Below are positions 1 to 10,508 of a DNA stretch of 64,000 nucleotides, in pieces (the stretch's first letter is position 1; each line of letters starts with the position of its first letter). Under the pieces are notes generated by a model. The model saw only the letters and a program-made list of their open reading frames with translations. It searched no databases and was not told where the DNA came from. Origin of the DNA: Haematococcus lacustris (Eukaryota > Chlorophyta > Chlorophyceae > Chlamydomonadales > Haematococcaceae); contig JASKMD010000031.1 in the NCBI GenBank assembly GCA_030144725.1, forward strand, positions 8,066,129-8,130,128, in the 5' to 3' direction. Made by a program: the position numbers and the translations under genes.

Positions 1-567
1 CGGGCGGGCGGGCGGGCGGGCGGGCGGGCGGGCGGGCGGGCGGGCGGGCGGGCGGGCGGGCGGGCGGGCGGGCGGGCGGGCGGGCGGGCGGGCGGGCGGG
101 CGGGCGGGCGGGCGGGCGGGCGGGCGGGCGGGCGGGCGGGCGGGCGGGCGGGCGGGCGGGCGGGCGGGCGGGCGGGCGGGCGGGCGGGCGGGCGGGCGGG
201 CGGGCGGGCGGGCGGGGCGGGCGGGCGGGCGGGCGGGCGGGCGGGCGGGCGGGCGGGCGGGCGGGCGGGCGGGCGGGCGGGCGGGCGGGCGGGCGGGCGG
301 GCGGGCGGGCGGGCGGGCGGGCGGGCGGGCGGGCGGGCGGGGCGGGCGGGCGGGCGGGCGGGCGGGCGGGCGGGCGGGCGGGCGGGCGGGGCGGGCGGGC
401 GGGCGGGCGGGCGGGCGGGCGGGCGGGCGGGCGGGCGGGCGGGCGGGCGGGCGGGCGGGCGGGCGGGCGGGCGGGCGGGCGGGCGGGCGGGCGGGCGGGC
501 GGGCGGGCGGGCGGGCGGGCGGGCGGGCGGGCGGGCGGGCGGGCGGGCGGGCGGGCGGGCGGGCGGG
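1..567. repeat. (GGGC)n tetranucleotide array, left-truncated
   Basis: A nearly perfect array of the 4-base unit CGGG runs from the window edge to about 567. It is interrupted only by single extra G bases (near 214, 340 and 388) that shift the repeat phase. It continues off the left edge. The sequence that follows it is the same as the sequence that follows the array at 14263-16118, so array and flank were duplicated together. Open frames across it (Gly-Arg-Ala-Gly or Pro-Pro-Ala-Arg repeats) are artefacts of a 4-base unit without stop codons. Confidence 0.98.
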
Positions 568-574
568 GCGCTTC

Positions 575-2126
575 GTACTCCAACAATGCAACAATTGGGG
601 AGTGGTGTCCCAAAGGTTGTTGCGTTGGAGGTCATAAGTCGCTGGAGGAGAAGTAATGGTCACATTGAGGGTGCCAAGTGCAAGAAGGCTAGGCTTTGTG
701 GGGTGTGTCTAAAAGCTACAAGCATTGTTGCTACGTGAAGATATGCTACAATCACCGCAGCAAGAGAAGATGAAGCATCAGTAACTGAGTTGGAAGGAGG
801 CATGGAACCGCCAACGGTATGGCGCAACGGATGCCATAGGTGTGACAGCATGGGCGCAAAGGGGATGGGTGTCTAATGTTGGCCTTGCTGATGAAGGCTC
901 AACCGGTCCCGCACGAAGTTGTGGACTCTGCCCGTTGGGCGTCTGCTCAATAGGATGGGCGAGGCTTGGCCGTGGCTGTGTTGAGTGCAATGGATGTTAT
1001 GTAGGGGAAGAGGATGAGAGTGCTTTGTGGGGCATGTCGATGGGTTACCCACAACACTTTAACAGTACTACAACATGCCCCTCATTACAGCAATACTTCG
1101 CATGGCGGCTGCATGGCATTACAAATGTATTCTCTACAGCGTCTTACTGCCAAAGGCATTGTCATGAAGTCCCTGGCAACGGCTGTGGCCCGTACTTTCA
1201 TGACAGCTAGCCAGATCCTGGCAGCAGCATGGCTAGCTTGCAGCCTATCCAGCCTGGCCTATCATACCCCATTAAGTCCTGCCACTGCAACATTTAGACC
1301 TGGCCCTCTCTTCCCCTTGCGGTGTGCGTGCTGTAACTCGGTCAGCTATTGAGCTTCAGGCCGCCACGCCAGTTCACAGCCTCCCTTTTCCACGAGGACA
1401 GCCTTTGTTATACAGCATCGCCAGCCAGCTACGCCAAGCTGCTCACCCTGCCCCAATCCTCACACAATGCCAAACAAGGTCTGTGTATAGACTGCATGCG
1501 AGAATTCAGCCTGATTTCACATCCTGCGCCCTTCAGTGAAGAGAGCACTGAGCTCAGCAGGCCACACTGCCAGCTTGTGTGGTTTGGGTCTGTATGGTCT
1601 GCATGTCATGCAACATGGCGGACCAGGCACGCGCATTCTCTGCAGCAGCGCTGGCTTGAGCTAGTGCAAACTCACGCAGCAGCTGGCTCATCTCTGCGGC
1701 CCGCTCCTTTTGAAAGCGGTTCAGCTCCTCGGTCATGCGGGCCACGATGGTGTCATACGCAATGCGGGCTTCGTGCTGCCGGGCCTCACCCTCAGCCACA
1801 TCACGCTCTGCATCACTGATCTTCTCCTCCTGCACAGGGCCGTGGGTGTGCAGCCTGTGCTCATGCAGCCTGTTGCTTGATGGGAGATCAGCAACTGTGC
1901 TTCTCGCACAAGTTGTCAGGGGCAGCAGGCTGGTGTCGGCTGTTGCAGCAAACCTTGGGCAGGGCCTTAACATCCCTCAACGAACAGAAGTGGGCAGCAT
2001 CCATCTGCTGCCTGACATTCATTGCATACGAAGCTGCAGGCAGGAAGCTGCAGTAGTGGCCTGACCTTGAGGCCAGGAGTGCCCCGAAGAGATAACCCTA
2101 AGCCGGACCCTGACAGCTAGGACTAA
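575..2126. repeat. Segmental duplication, copy 1
   Basis: This 1.5-kb block is repeated in the same orientation at about 16130-17622. Both copies start just right of a (GGGC)n array and run into the 3' end of a sorting nexin gene. The left part (about 575-1330) has diverged by substitutions and small indels. The right part, including the terminal exon, is almost identical. Similarity stops near 2126, inside what would be the penultimate sorting nexin exon or its intron, so this copy lacks the rest of the gene. No other gene is supported in 575-1553. Confidence 0.9.
1554..1829 (-). pseudogene. Duplicated terminal exon of the sorting nexin gene
   Basis: This is an exact duplicate of the last exon (exon 8) of the sorting nexin gene at 17046-19860. 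It has the acceptor AG before Glu-Glu-Lys, the C-terminal part of the VPS5/BAR domain and the same TGA stop. Over the exon I see no base difference, while flanking intron and 3' sequence differ at several places. No upstream sorting nexin exons exist to the right of it (2127-5000), so it cannot make the protein alone. It is read as a gene fragment left by the segmental duplication. Confidence 0.85.
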
Positions 2127-4415
2127 CCTGGGGTGGTGACGCCAGCCTGGGTTGCAACTTCAGGGAGGGGCCGCACCTCTAGAACAAGAAGGTGCTGCCC
2201 AGCCGGTTGGGGCCCGCCTCTGTGCACTTTGAAGCGCCCAGTCATCTGAAGGTGGCACTTTCTTACCCAGACTCTAAATCTCAGTCTCTTGTCCAACACC
2301 CTAAAAAACCACCTATGCTTAGGCCCGTGGGCTTGCTTGGCCAGGCAGGGGAGATGCAGGATGCCAAGGTCTTGGACAGCTCCAGGGGTACGAGTCTGGC
2401 CCGTCTGCTCCAATGCCAAGGCCACGAGAATGGGCACACGGGATCCAGGCTCGGACATGTTCAAACCCAGCTGTTTCACAATGGGCTTCTGTACCACCTC
2501 GAAGCATCTGGCGCCAACACGGTACGTGCCCCATTCTTGAACATGCGGCAGTGGGTCGACCCCAGGCCCAGCAGCAGCCACCAGGTCAGCAGCATCCATG
2601 CTGCCATGTGCTGTTGCTGGCCCAGGAGCTGATGAAGGCCCTGCCCCATCAGGGGCAACGGGGGCTTGGCCATGGGCTGCAAGCAACATTGCAGTTGTCT
2701 CTTTCTCACTGCCCGCATGCAAGCATATGCATGTGAGAGGATGCCGGTGGCAAAACAGCAATGCTGATGGCAGGCTATCTGTTAGGTCAGGGTCAGGGAC
2801 TCACCGCGAGCACCTGGAGCCATCTGCAATGCTAGTGGGGGCGGCGCTTCAGCTCTTGGCAGTGGCACCAACGTTGCCATGCCCTGGTTCTGACCTGCAT
2901 GCAGACAGAGACAGCATAGCCATCCTGTCCAGCATTTACTAGTCAGTCATTACACGATGCTTGAGAACGTGCAATAGCTCATGCAGCAACCGTGGCGTAG
3001 CGCTGGGGTGTGAGCAGACTGCTTGCACCGCCTGCCTCACACAACTAGGTGCCCCCATGAGGCCTTGCAGCTGGATGAGCAACAATCGTGCTTCAGCCTC
3101 ACCTGCAGCAAGGGACAGCACTCGGCGCCTTCCGCCGCATTGTCTCTTAGCTTGACTCCCTGCTGCTGCCTGCCCAGACCTTGTACGCTTGCTCGGCCTG
3201 CCATCTGTTGCAAGTTGTGGGCTGAGGTCTGCCTGGCTTGGAGCTGCGGCTACAGCGGGTGACGGCACTGCTCCACTGCCCACTGCGCACCACAAGCAGA
3301 GCACCACAGGACAACAGTGACCTCAGGCGGACGAGAAGGTGGGAGATAAAGGATAGCATCGTGCTTGGCAGTTGCGCTGGACAGGAAGTAGTAGGGCGAG
3401 AAGTACAAGGAATCCTGCCAAGTTGACCAATGTGTGGGCAGCACAAGGTAGTTGCACGGTGCTCGAGGGGCAGGTAGTTTCCTTAGCGCACCCGTCTCTT
3501 TGCTGCTGATTCTGTTACATTATGTATTACCATTGTACACTTTTCGTCACCCTTGGAGCAGACACACCAGTTGTAATTGATAAGCCCTACCCCTTCCCCT
3601 AGACCCATTAGCCCATGTGAGTTGGTCACATGTTGGTACAGGCGGGCCTAGGTTATGGCAAAGTTGCGGCCTGGCCACAAGGGCAGCTTGCTACCAGTAT
3701 CTGCTTACCCCTGCCCGCATGTGAGCACCCTCCTAGACTGTTGCTGTTCACAGCCCAAAGTGGCAGTGAGGTGCAAACTGGATCGCTTGCTGTCTCACCA
3801 GCATTAAGGGCAGGGGTCTGAGCAGGGGTTTGCTCCAGGAGGCGTTGGATGGACTTCCACAAGATCCAGGCAATCATCGTAGAGCTCATTCCAGCACACT
3901 TCAGAAGGGTCGCTGCATATGCCTTGCGTAGTGCCTCCAGCTGGGCAGCACCATGGGGGCTGCTGAGCCACTCCTCCATGCACGCATATGCGTCTGCCAA
4001 CATGGGCACTTCACTGGAAGGGAGGTGCTTGTCCAGCATGGCTACCACAGTGACGACAAGGTCCTTTGCTGCCAGTGGTCCAGGGTCAGGCTTGACATCT
4101 GAGCGCAGCAGCAGCAACGGAGGCAGATGAGGTGGCAACAGTGAGGTGCAGATGGGTCCATTTCGAGGGCTGGTCCACAGGTCCTAGTCAGTCAACTGGT
4201 GACATGTTGCGAGCTTTGCAGGCCATGGAGCAGGCTTCACCTGGCTCCTCCTTTGTCAGGTCAATCGCGTCCTCTCTGCCACTTCCAGCCAGCCTTGCTC
4301 TCAAGGCAGACACACCTGAGCATGGGGCATTGGATGGCTTGCCATGTGTCAGAACAGGCTGTGGCCAAGGCCAGGGTGACCGTGAGCTCCCCTTGTACCA
4401 TAGTTGGCTGGGCAA
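2123..4415 (-). CDS. Possible multi-exon hypothetical gene
   Basis: Four long minus-strand open stretches lie in order: 4415-4188, 4138-3653, 3307-2939 and 2761-2123. Each has plausible splice sites; for example there is an acceptor before Asp-Val-Lys-Pro at about 4096 and a donor after Asn-Ala near 3802. The first stretch contains DAIDLTKEE, which resembles a SUMO-interacting motif (hydrophobic core followed by acidic residues). The third holds basic clusters KRTR and KR about ten residues apart, resembling a bipartite nuclear signal, then a leucine-rich helical C terminus ending in a stop at 2939. I do not recognise a family. The exons may belong to one gene or two, and some may be chance frames. 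The 3' end abuts the segmental duplicate. Confidence 0.3.
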
Positions 4416-6011
4416 TGAAGGCTGAAGCTACGCTGGCTGGGCAATGTGAAGCATGTCATGCCTGCATGCAGCCTGTAGCATGGCCAATCCTTGTGAGGGC
4501 TATCCACAACTGTTGCTATGGGCAGCCCATACTGCCTGACATTTGCAGAAGGCCCACGGATGTCCCACCATGAGGGGCACAGGCAGGATTTGGCTGGGAC
4601 GGCCCAGACCCCACATCACATGGAGCAGCATAAACCAGGCCTGCATCTCAAACAAGCGCACTACACGCATGCCGTGAGGGTCCCTCTGTCATCATAGACT
4701 GAGTGAGCACTACACACAACAGTGAGAGTAGGTCATGCCACAACCGGCGATCCCATGTCTCTCCAATGGTCTGCTAACTATGCCTAGCTCAACAGCCTAG
4801 GAGGCGTGTGAGTTGCTCTGTCTCCTACCTCTCGTCTCTATCATCCGCCCTGTCTACGTAACCAGATTTCATTGGCACCTGCTGCACTGCATCTGGCATG
4901 TCCCCCAGAGCTGCAGTCTGCAGCTGTCTTGTGGGCCTTTGCACCCTGTTCAGCTCTATGACATTTATATAGCCATCAGCACCTTTCCTGCCTCACTTGC
5001 ACAAGGATTGTTGCAGGTTGGCACAGGAATCCCGGGGCACTGCCTAACATAAGCCTGTAGCTACATTCAGATAAGCTAACTCAGCCACTGGTAAAGCTGA
5101 AGCTGTGTGCCGACGGGATTGGCACGATAGAGCAGAATCGGTGTTGGCATAGGAGGCGTGAGCCAGGAGCAAGGCTAGGTGGACATACAGCCAGCCAGCC
5201 AGCCTCCTAGGCAGCCTGGTGTCAGGCGGCACACCTGGCACAGCCATGCCTTGAGCCAAAGGAAGGGTACCAAGCTCTGGATTGCTGCAGGCCCGCATAG
5301 GGACCCCAGCCGCTGCCTGATACAAGCCTGAGGATAAAGTCAGAGAAGGTACTGCTCCATTGCTAACTAGCCGCTCAGTCCTTGCAGCTTAAGTAGGCAG
5401 CCTTGTGATCTACTCTGACTTCACATCACACATTCAAGTTAGGGGATGGAGAGAGTGACAGCCTGTCAAGCGGCTTGAGCAGGGTGGCAGCTAGACAGCC
5501 TGCTCACTCCCAGAGGCCAGCCTAGAGCCGGCTTGACTGCAACGGACTATGAGGGGCAAGTCGTGAGGAGGCCAGAGCCGAGAGGCTGCACAGTACAGAG
5601 TGAAGCCTGCATGGTTTCACACCGACTGCACCAGGCTGCCACTAGTCATTCGCACTGCCGAGGTAAAGGACTCACCACCTTTGCCTGGCAGCTTGGGCAG
5701 GGGTGTGGGTGGACCCCGCATGGAGCCCAGCGCCCGCCAAGCCTGGCTTGGAGCTGCATGCAGGAGTCAGAACAGCCATCATTGTGATGCGGTGGTGTGA
5801 TCCTGACCCGACTTGTACCCTACACCTTGCGTGATGACCCTCTTGCAACCACCCTCACTTGTACATCACTTGCTGTCTGTGTCCAGACTGAGACCTGGTC
5901 AACCTGCTTGTATCAACTCTCTGAGTGCGTCAAGCCGAAGGTTGGTGCAGCCGCACTGCCTTGGAGCCAGTAATGGGGCCCAGTGGGCATCCCATGCAAG
6001 CAGCCAAGTTG
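4416..6011. other. No supported gene
   Basis: I see only short open frames without family features or convincing exon chains. A minus-strand frame at 5044-5325 could be an exon of the gene at 2123-4415, but nothing in it supports that. The right end is the insertion site of the Copia element. Confidence 0.5.
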
Positions 6012-6016
6012 GTGAC

Positions 6017-6254
6017 TAAAGGCAGCACAGCACTCGTTAGAGGGATGGCCTCGACCGGACAAACGCAGTTACAAACATAGGGCGAGCTTACGCTCACCTA
6101 AAGGCAGCACAGCACTCGTTAGAGGGATGGCCTCGACCGGACAAACGCAGTAAAGGCCCTACCGCAGAGCGCAAACTAAAACTGCCTCACACTTTAGTCA
6201 AGTACTCCCAGAAACTCTGATGGTCTGACTGACCTCAACCTCCTTACTCCAACA
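6017..6254 (-). repeat. 3' LTR of the Copia element
   Basis: 238 bp, matching 9604-9841 except for one base. Within each LTR a 53-bp segment is present twice with an 82-bp spacing (6017-6069 and 6099-6151), so LTRs carry an internal tandem duplication. A short purine-rich tract (GAGTGGGAG on the minus strand, 6255-6263) lies just outside and fits a polypurine tract. Confidence 0.95.
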
Positions 6255-6399
6255 CTCCCACTCAGGCAGCCAGCAGAGTTACCCACACACACTTGTCACA
6301 GCTTCACCATGCCCATACCAGACTTGCAAAACTCAAACTTGACACCTGGCAGGGCCTTGGTCCATGACCAAAAAAACCACCTCACCACCTAACCCCGAC

Positions 6400-9300
6400 C
6401 TAACCCAGATCCATGTCCCAAGCAACAGCTGTGGCCAGCAGAGCGCGCACGGTAGCATGCTTGCTGACCGGTGCATGCAGCTCGGTGAAGTCAACCCCCT
6501 CCCGCTGCATGAAGCCCTTGACCACTAGGCGTGCCTTGAAACGGGCAATGTGGCCCTGGCTGTCCTCCTTGATTGAAAACACCCAGCGGTTGTCCAGGGG
6601 GCGGCACCCCTGGGGCGGGTCCACCAGCTCCCATGTGCGGTGGCCATGCAAAGACTCCATCTCTGCATCTGTAGCAACCGCCCACTGCTCAGCCAAGGCA
6701 CTTGCACGCGCCTCCAGAATGGTGTGCGGAATAGGCACAGCTGCTGCGGGAAGCTCCAACACACAGGCTGCCAGGCTGCCAGCTGGTGGCAGCCCTTGCA
6801 AGCGAAGCGACTGCCGCAGCGGGACCGGGCATGCCGCTGGTTCAGCAGCTGAAGCACCTGCCCCACCCCCACCTGCTGAGGCTGCGCTGCCAGCTCCGCT
6901 GTCAGCTCCTGAACTGTCAGCTCCCACTGCTTCCCCACCCGCACCCCCTGTTGCCGGCTCAGGGCTTGGCTCTGCGGCTGGGGTTTGCACACTCAGCTCC
7001 TCGGCTGTGGCCATGACCTCAGCCACCTCTGACACAGGCAGAGGCTCACTCCTTGCCAGCTCATCAAAGACCACGTCCTTGGTGACAATGATTCTGCCAC
7101 CAGGGACCAGCACTCTGTACGCCTTGCTGCCCATCTCATACCCAACCAGAAACCCCTGCACCGCCTTCCCTTCTAGCTTGGAACGCATGTGCTGAGGGAC
7201 GTGAGCATAGGCTGTCGCACCAAACACCCGGAGCGCTGAAATGTCTGGCTTTACCCCGAAAAAGAGCTCCCACGGCGTTGCACCCTTGCCCCGCATGGGC
7301 GAGAGGTTCCGCAGGTGGTTAGCTGTGCGCACAGCCTCTGTCCACAGCCTTGTTGGCAGGCCAGCTGTGTAGAGCATGCACCTGACCTTCTCAATCAGAG
7401 TGCGGTTCAGCCGCTCAGCGCTGCCATTCTGCTCAGGGCTGTAGGGCGCTGACCGCTGGTGCTGAATGCCCTTGCTTGCCAGAAAGGCCCTGACCTCCTG
7501 GTTGATGTACTCCGTGCCGTTGTCGCTGCGCAAAGCCTTCAGCTTGCGGCCGCTCTGCGTCTCAAGCCACTGCACTGTGCTGATGATGACCCCTGGCACA
7601 TCTGACTTGGCTTTGACACACTCCACCAAGGACAGCCCGCTGTACTCATCCAGGAAGGTGACCACATAGCTATAGCCACCCACCGAGGCGACATGGAATG
7701 GGCCGCACACATCAGTGTGCACCAGGTCAAGCACCCCCTTCACAGGGGGAGCCAGGGAGGGCAGCGTGTCTGCCACCCTGCGGTGCATCTTGCCCGCAGC
7801 ACACCCGGGGCACACACCGCTGCCGGCTGCTTTGCACTGCGCTGCGCTGATGCTTACGCCCGACACCATCCCCTTCCCAATTAGGTCTGCCATGGCCCCA
7901 TAGCTCAGGTGACCTAGCCGCTCATGCAGAAGCTGCGGAGTCTCCGCTGTGACAGCATGGGCTGTAGCTGGGGGCTCACACCCCACCACAGCTGGCTCTG
8001 CTGAGCACCGGATCAGGTATGACCTGCCCACCAGCGCACCCTTGACGCAGAAGCGGGCTGGGTTTGCCCTGTCCTCTATTCTGATCCCACCCCCCTCCTG
8101 TACTACCCGCCAGCCCGCGAGGTCTGCTACCACGGTGGAGAGGTAATTGGCAGCTGCATCGGGAGCCCACAGGACACCACGCAGTGTAAAACACTGCCCT
8201 GACTCACTGACTAGGCGGACATTACCCACCCCATGGGCTACCAGCCTGGCTGTGTTCTTACCCAAGGCCAGGCTCACCGGCTGTTCCACAGCTTGAAAAT
8301 CATGCAGCAGGCTGCGGTCTGGGGTGATGTGGTGGCTAGCGCCGGAGTCGGCCAGCCAGAAGCGCTCGCTGCTGAGCAAGCTTGATGAGCGGGGCATGGC
8401 AGCAACCTGTACTGCAGCAGCAAGGGGTGGGGTGGGCTTGGCTGACACGCATGGGTATAGGGAGGAGAGCCTAGCTGCATGGCTCCAGCAGCACTGCACC
8501 TCACCCCCTGCCCCACCACCAGCTGCACCATTGTGCACCGCACCACCCTTGCTCCCACTGCTCCCACTGGCCCCATAGCTCCCACTGGCCCCACTGCTAG
8601 GCACAGCCTGCATGGCCATCAGTTTAGCATGAAACAAGCCAGCAGTTGCACTACTAGCTGCCCGACCCTTGTCAGCCCCACGGTTGCCTGGTGCCCCACC
8701 GCCCCCACCTGCCCCACCACCAGCTGCCCCACCACCCCCTCCGCTGCTGCTACCGCTGCTGCTGCTGCTGCTGCCTGGCTCCTTGCAGTCACGGGCAATG
8801 TGCCCACGCTTGCCGCACTTGAAGCACTTTACACGGCTCAGGGCAGTAGGACTCGGTGAGGATGGGGAGGGATCAGCACCCGGCTTGGCAGCCGAATGCC
8901 GGCTGCTGCTGCTGGCTGGACTGGCACTAGACCTGCGGGGAGCGTGTATGGCTGCCAGCTGTGCGGGCTGCTGGTTGCGCACACGCGCCTCTGCATTCTG
9001 CAAGCGCCGCTTCACATCAGCCAGGCTAGGGGCGGACGCATCAGCCCCCTGGGTGATGAACTCTCTGGCCATATCATAGGGAGGCAGGGAGGGAACAGCC
9101 TGCAGCAAAGCTCTGACCTGCACAGCCTCACTGACGGTCTCGTCGGCCTCTGCCAACTCCAACACCAAGTCAGAGAGCCTGCTGCACAGCTGAGAGATGC
9201 TTTCCCCTGACCCCAGCTGCAGATGGTTGATCTGGTGCCACAGCTCAGAGCAATGGCTGAACCCCGTGCGCTGCTGGTCTGCAAGTAATGCCTTCCATGC

Positions 9301-9684
9301 TGCAGGTGCTGTCTTTGCTGCTTGCACCATGCTGAGGTAGTGCCCCTTGCAGCAGCACAATAGCCAGGCATAAGCGCGCTCATTGCGCGCTGGGTCGCTG
9401 TCTGTGCCACACATAGCACTCCAGCAGCCAGCCATCATGAGCGCTCCCTGCGCATTCCCCTTCCACTCGACGAACGATGTGGACGCATTCAGCACGAGGA
9501 TTGGCGGCGATATATATGGCAAAGTTGCCATCGCACTGGACTGCGAACCGGGAGTTTCTTTGCCACCCTCAGATTTCGGCATTAGGCTTGTGGGCCCATA
9601 ACCTAAAGGCAGCACAGCACTCGTTAGAGGGATGGCCTCGGCCGGACAAACGCAGTTACAAACATAGGGCGAGCTTACGCTCAC
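6400..9684 (-). CDS. Copia Gag-Pol polyprotein, truncated in reverse transcriptase
   Basis: A single 1,094-codon frame. The first codons lie in the 5' LTR, so the true start is probably an internal Met (residue 36 or 52). Order of domains: Gag capsid region (about 60-240); CCHC zinc knuckle CFKCGKRGHIARDC (287-300); a Gly/Ser-rich linker; aspartic protease with DSG (Asp446); integrase zinc motif H-H-C-C (about 587-628); integrase core with Asp658, Asp721 and Glu757, a D-D35-E spacing; C-terminal GKAVQGFLVGY-type region; then the start of RVT_2 (about 990-1094) with RWVFSIKED and FKARLVVKGF. The frame ends before the YVDD active-site region, which is absent from the element. Protein from this copy could supply Gag, protease and integrase but not cDNA synthesis. 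The linker is unusually rich in Gly and Ser. Confidence 0.95.
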   Translation of the reverse strand: MSVSSPYVCNCVCPAEAIPLTSAVLPLGYGPTSLMPKSEGGKETPGSQSSAMATLPYISPPILVLNASTSFVEWKGNAQGALMMAGCWSAMCGTDSDPARNERAYAWLLCCCKGHYLSMVQAAKTAPAAWKALLADQQRTGFSHCSELWHQINHLQLGSGESISQLCSRLSDLVLELAEADETVSEAVQVRALLQAVPSLPPYDMAREFITQGADASAPSLADVKRRLQNAEARVRNQQPAQLAAIHAPRRSSASPASSSSRHSAAKPGADPSPSSPSPTALSRVKCFKCGKRGHIARDCKEPGSSSSSSGSSSGGGGGAAGGGAGGGGGAPGNRGADKGRAASSATAGLFHAKLMAMQAVPSSGASGSYGASGSSGSKGGAVHNGAAGGGAGGEVQCCWSHAARLSSLYPCVSAKPTPPLAAAVQVAAMPRSSSLLSSERFWLADSGASHHITPDRSLLHDFQAVEQPVSLALGKNTARLVAHGVGNVRLVSESGQCFTLRGVLWAPDAAANYLSTVVADLAGWRVVQEGGGIRIEDRANPARFCVKGALVGRSYLIRCSAEPAVVGCEPPATAHAVTAETPQLLHERLGHLSYGAMADLIGKGMVSGVSISAAQCKAAGSGVCPGCAAGKMHRRVADTLPSLAPPVKGVLDLVHTDVCGPFHVASVGGYSYVVTFLDEYSGLSLVECVKAKSDVPGVIISTVQWLETQSGRKLKALRSDNGTEYINQEVRAFLASKGIQHQRSAPYSPEQNGSAERLNRTLIEKVRCMLYTAGLPTRLWTEAVRTANHLRNLSPMRGKGATPWELFFGVKPDISALRVFGATAYAHVPQHMRSKLEGKAVQGFLVGYEMGSKAYRVLVPGGRIIVTKDVVFDELARSEPLPVSEVAEVMATAEELSVQTPAAEPSPEPATGGAGGEAVGADSSGADSGAGSAASAGGGGAGASAAEPAACPVPLRQSLRLQGLPPAGSLAACVLELPAAAVPIPHTILEARASALAEQWAVATDAEMESLHGHRTWELVDPPQGCRPLDNRWVFSIKEDSQGHIARFKARLVVKGFMQREGVDFTELHAPVSKHATVRALLATAVAWDMDLG
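9591..9603 (-). promoter_or_regulatory. Primer-binding site for a half tRNA-iMet
   Basis: The 13 bases next to the 5' LTR read GGTTATGGGCCCA in element orientation. The other strand, TGGGCCCATAACC, equals the anticodon arm (CAT anticodon) of eukaryotic initiator tRNA-Met. Drosophila copia and some relatives prime from an internally cleaved initiator tRNA, not from its 3' end. The match and its position directly at the LTR border support the same mode here. Confidence 0.8.
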
Positions 9685-9841
9685 CTAAAGGCAGCACAGC
9701 ACTCGTTAGAGGGATGGCCTCGACCGGACAAACGCAGTAAAGGCCCTACCGCAGAGCGCAAACTAAAACTGCCTCACACTTTAGTCAAGTACTCCCAGAA
9801 ACTCTGATGGTCTGACTGACCTCAACCTCCTTACTCCAACA
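9604..9841 (-). repeat. 5' LTR of the Copia element
   Basis: 238 bp, the partner of 6017-6254, with the same internal 53-bp duplication. It presumably holds the promoter; I did not identify a clear TATA box. The right flank GTGAC at 9842-9846 is the target-site duplicate. Confidence 0.95.
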
Positions 9842-9846
9842 GTGAC

Positions 9847-10508
9847 AGTGTGTTGCCCCACCAAGGGAAGTTTGGACGTGCACCCCTCCCAGCCATGAAG
9901 AAAGCAGCTAGACTGTGGCCAGCCTATCTTTGGTGGCTGGGTGTGTCTATACAGGTAGGTGACACTGATGGACCTGATCAAATACTGGACACAAATGTCC
10001 CTTCACTGGGCAGGCCAGCTTGCAGCATGTTAAGGATACATGCCACATCAGAATGCTGCACATGAGGAGGGTGAAGTGGTGAAAACAACCAACAACAGTA
10101 CTGCCACACACCATCAAGTCCCACACATGCGGCTTGTCCATGCCTTGCAATTGGCTATTTGTATATTCGGCCTGGCTTGGCAGGCTCAAGGGATGCCAAT
10201 CCGCAGAGCATGTGCAATTGATAGTGGGCCAATCGCATGAGCATGTCAGCTGGCGTCACTGAAGGTGCTGCTCACTGAAGGGTCAAATGTTTCCAACACT
10301 CTTGCCCAAGCAATCATGTTAATCCATGGTGCAAGCTTGCGGGAGTCGGGTTGCAGCTGCTGTCAACCGCCTCATAACCAAAGTTGCATTTCCCTCTTGC
10401 ATCAGTATTGTATGCTCAGCATTGCAAGATCTGAGAAGGGGACCACAGGCAAAGAGCTAGTGTCTGACAGCGCTACAGCTGTACAGCTGTATCAGTATGA
10501 CTTGAGCA
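9847..10508. other. No supported gene
   Basis: Right flank of the Copia insertion. Only short open frames without recognisable features. Confidence 0.5.

Larger units (their letters stand above)
6017..9841 (-). mobile_element. Ty1/Copia LTR retrotransposon, internally deleted
   Basis: The element is 3,825 bp, oriented right to left. It has two 238-bp LTRs (5' LTR 9604-9841, 3' LTR 6017-6254) that differ at one base I can find (A at 6054 against G at 9641). The 5-bp direct repeat GTGAC flanks it at 6012-6016 and 9842-9846. LTR ends read TGTTGG...CCTTTA in element orientation. A primer-binding site abuts the 5' LTR and a purine-rich tract abuts the 3' LTR. One long frame encodes Gag, protease, integrase and only the first part of reverse transcriptase. 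The remainder of RT and RNase H is missing, and just about 145 bp separates the stop from the 3' LTR. It is therefore a young, non-autonomous deletion copy that needs enzymes from a relative. Confidence 0.96.

Noticed and set aside
6413..7195. 260-codon plus-strand frame over the Copia element
   Set aside because: It is the shadow of the integrase/RT frame on the other strand; no independent feature.
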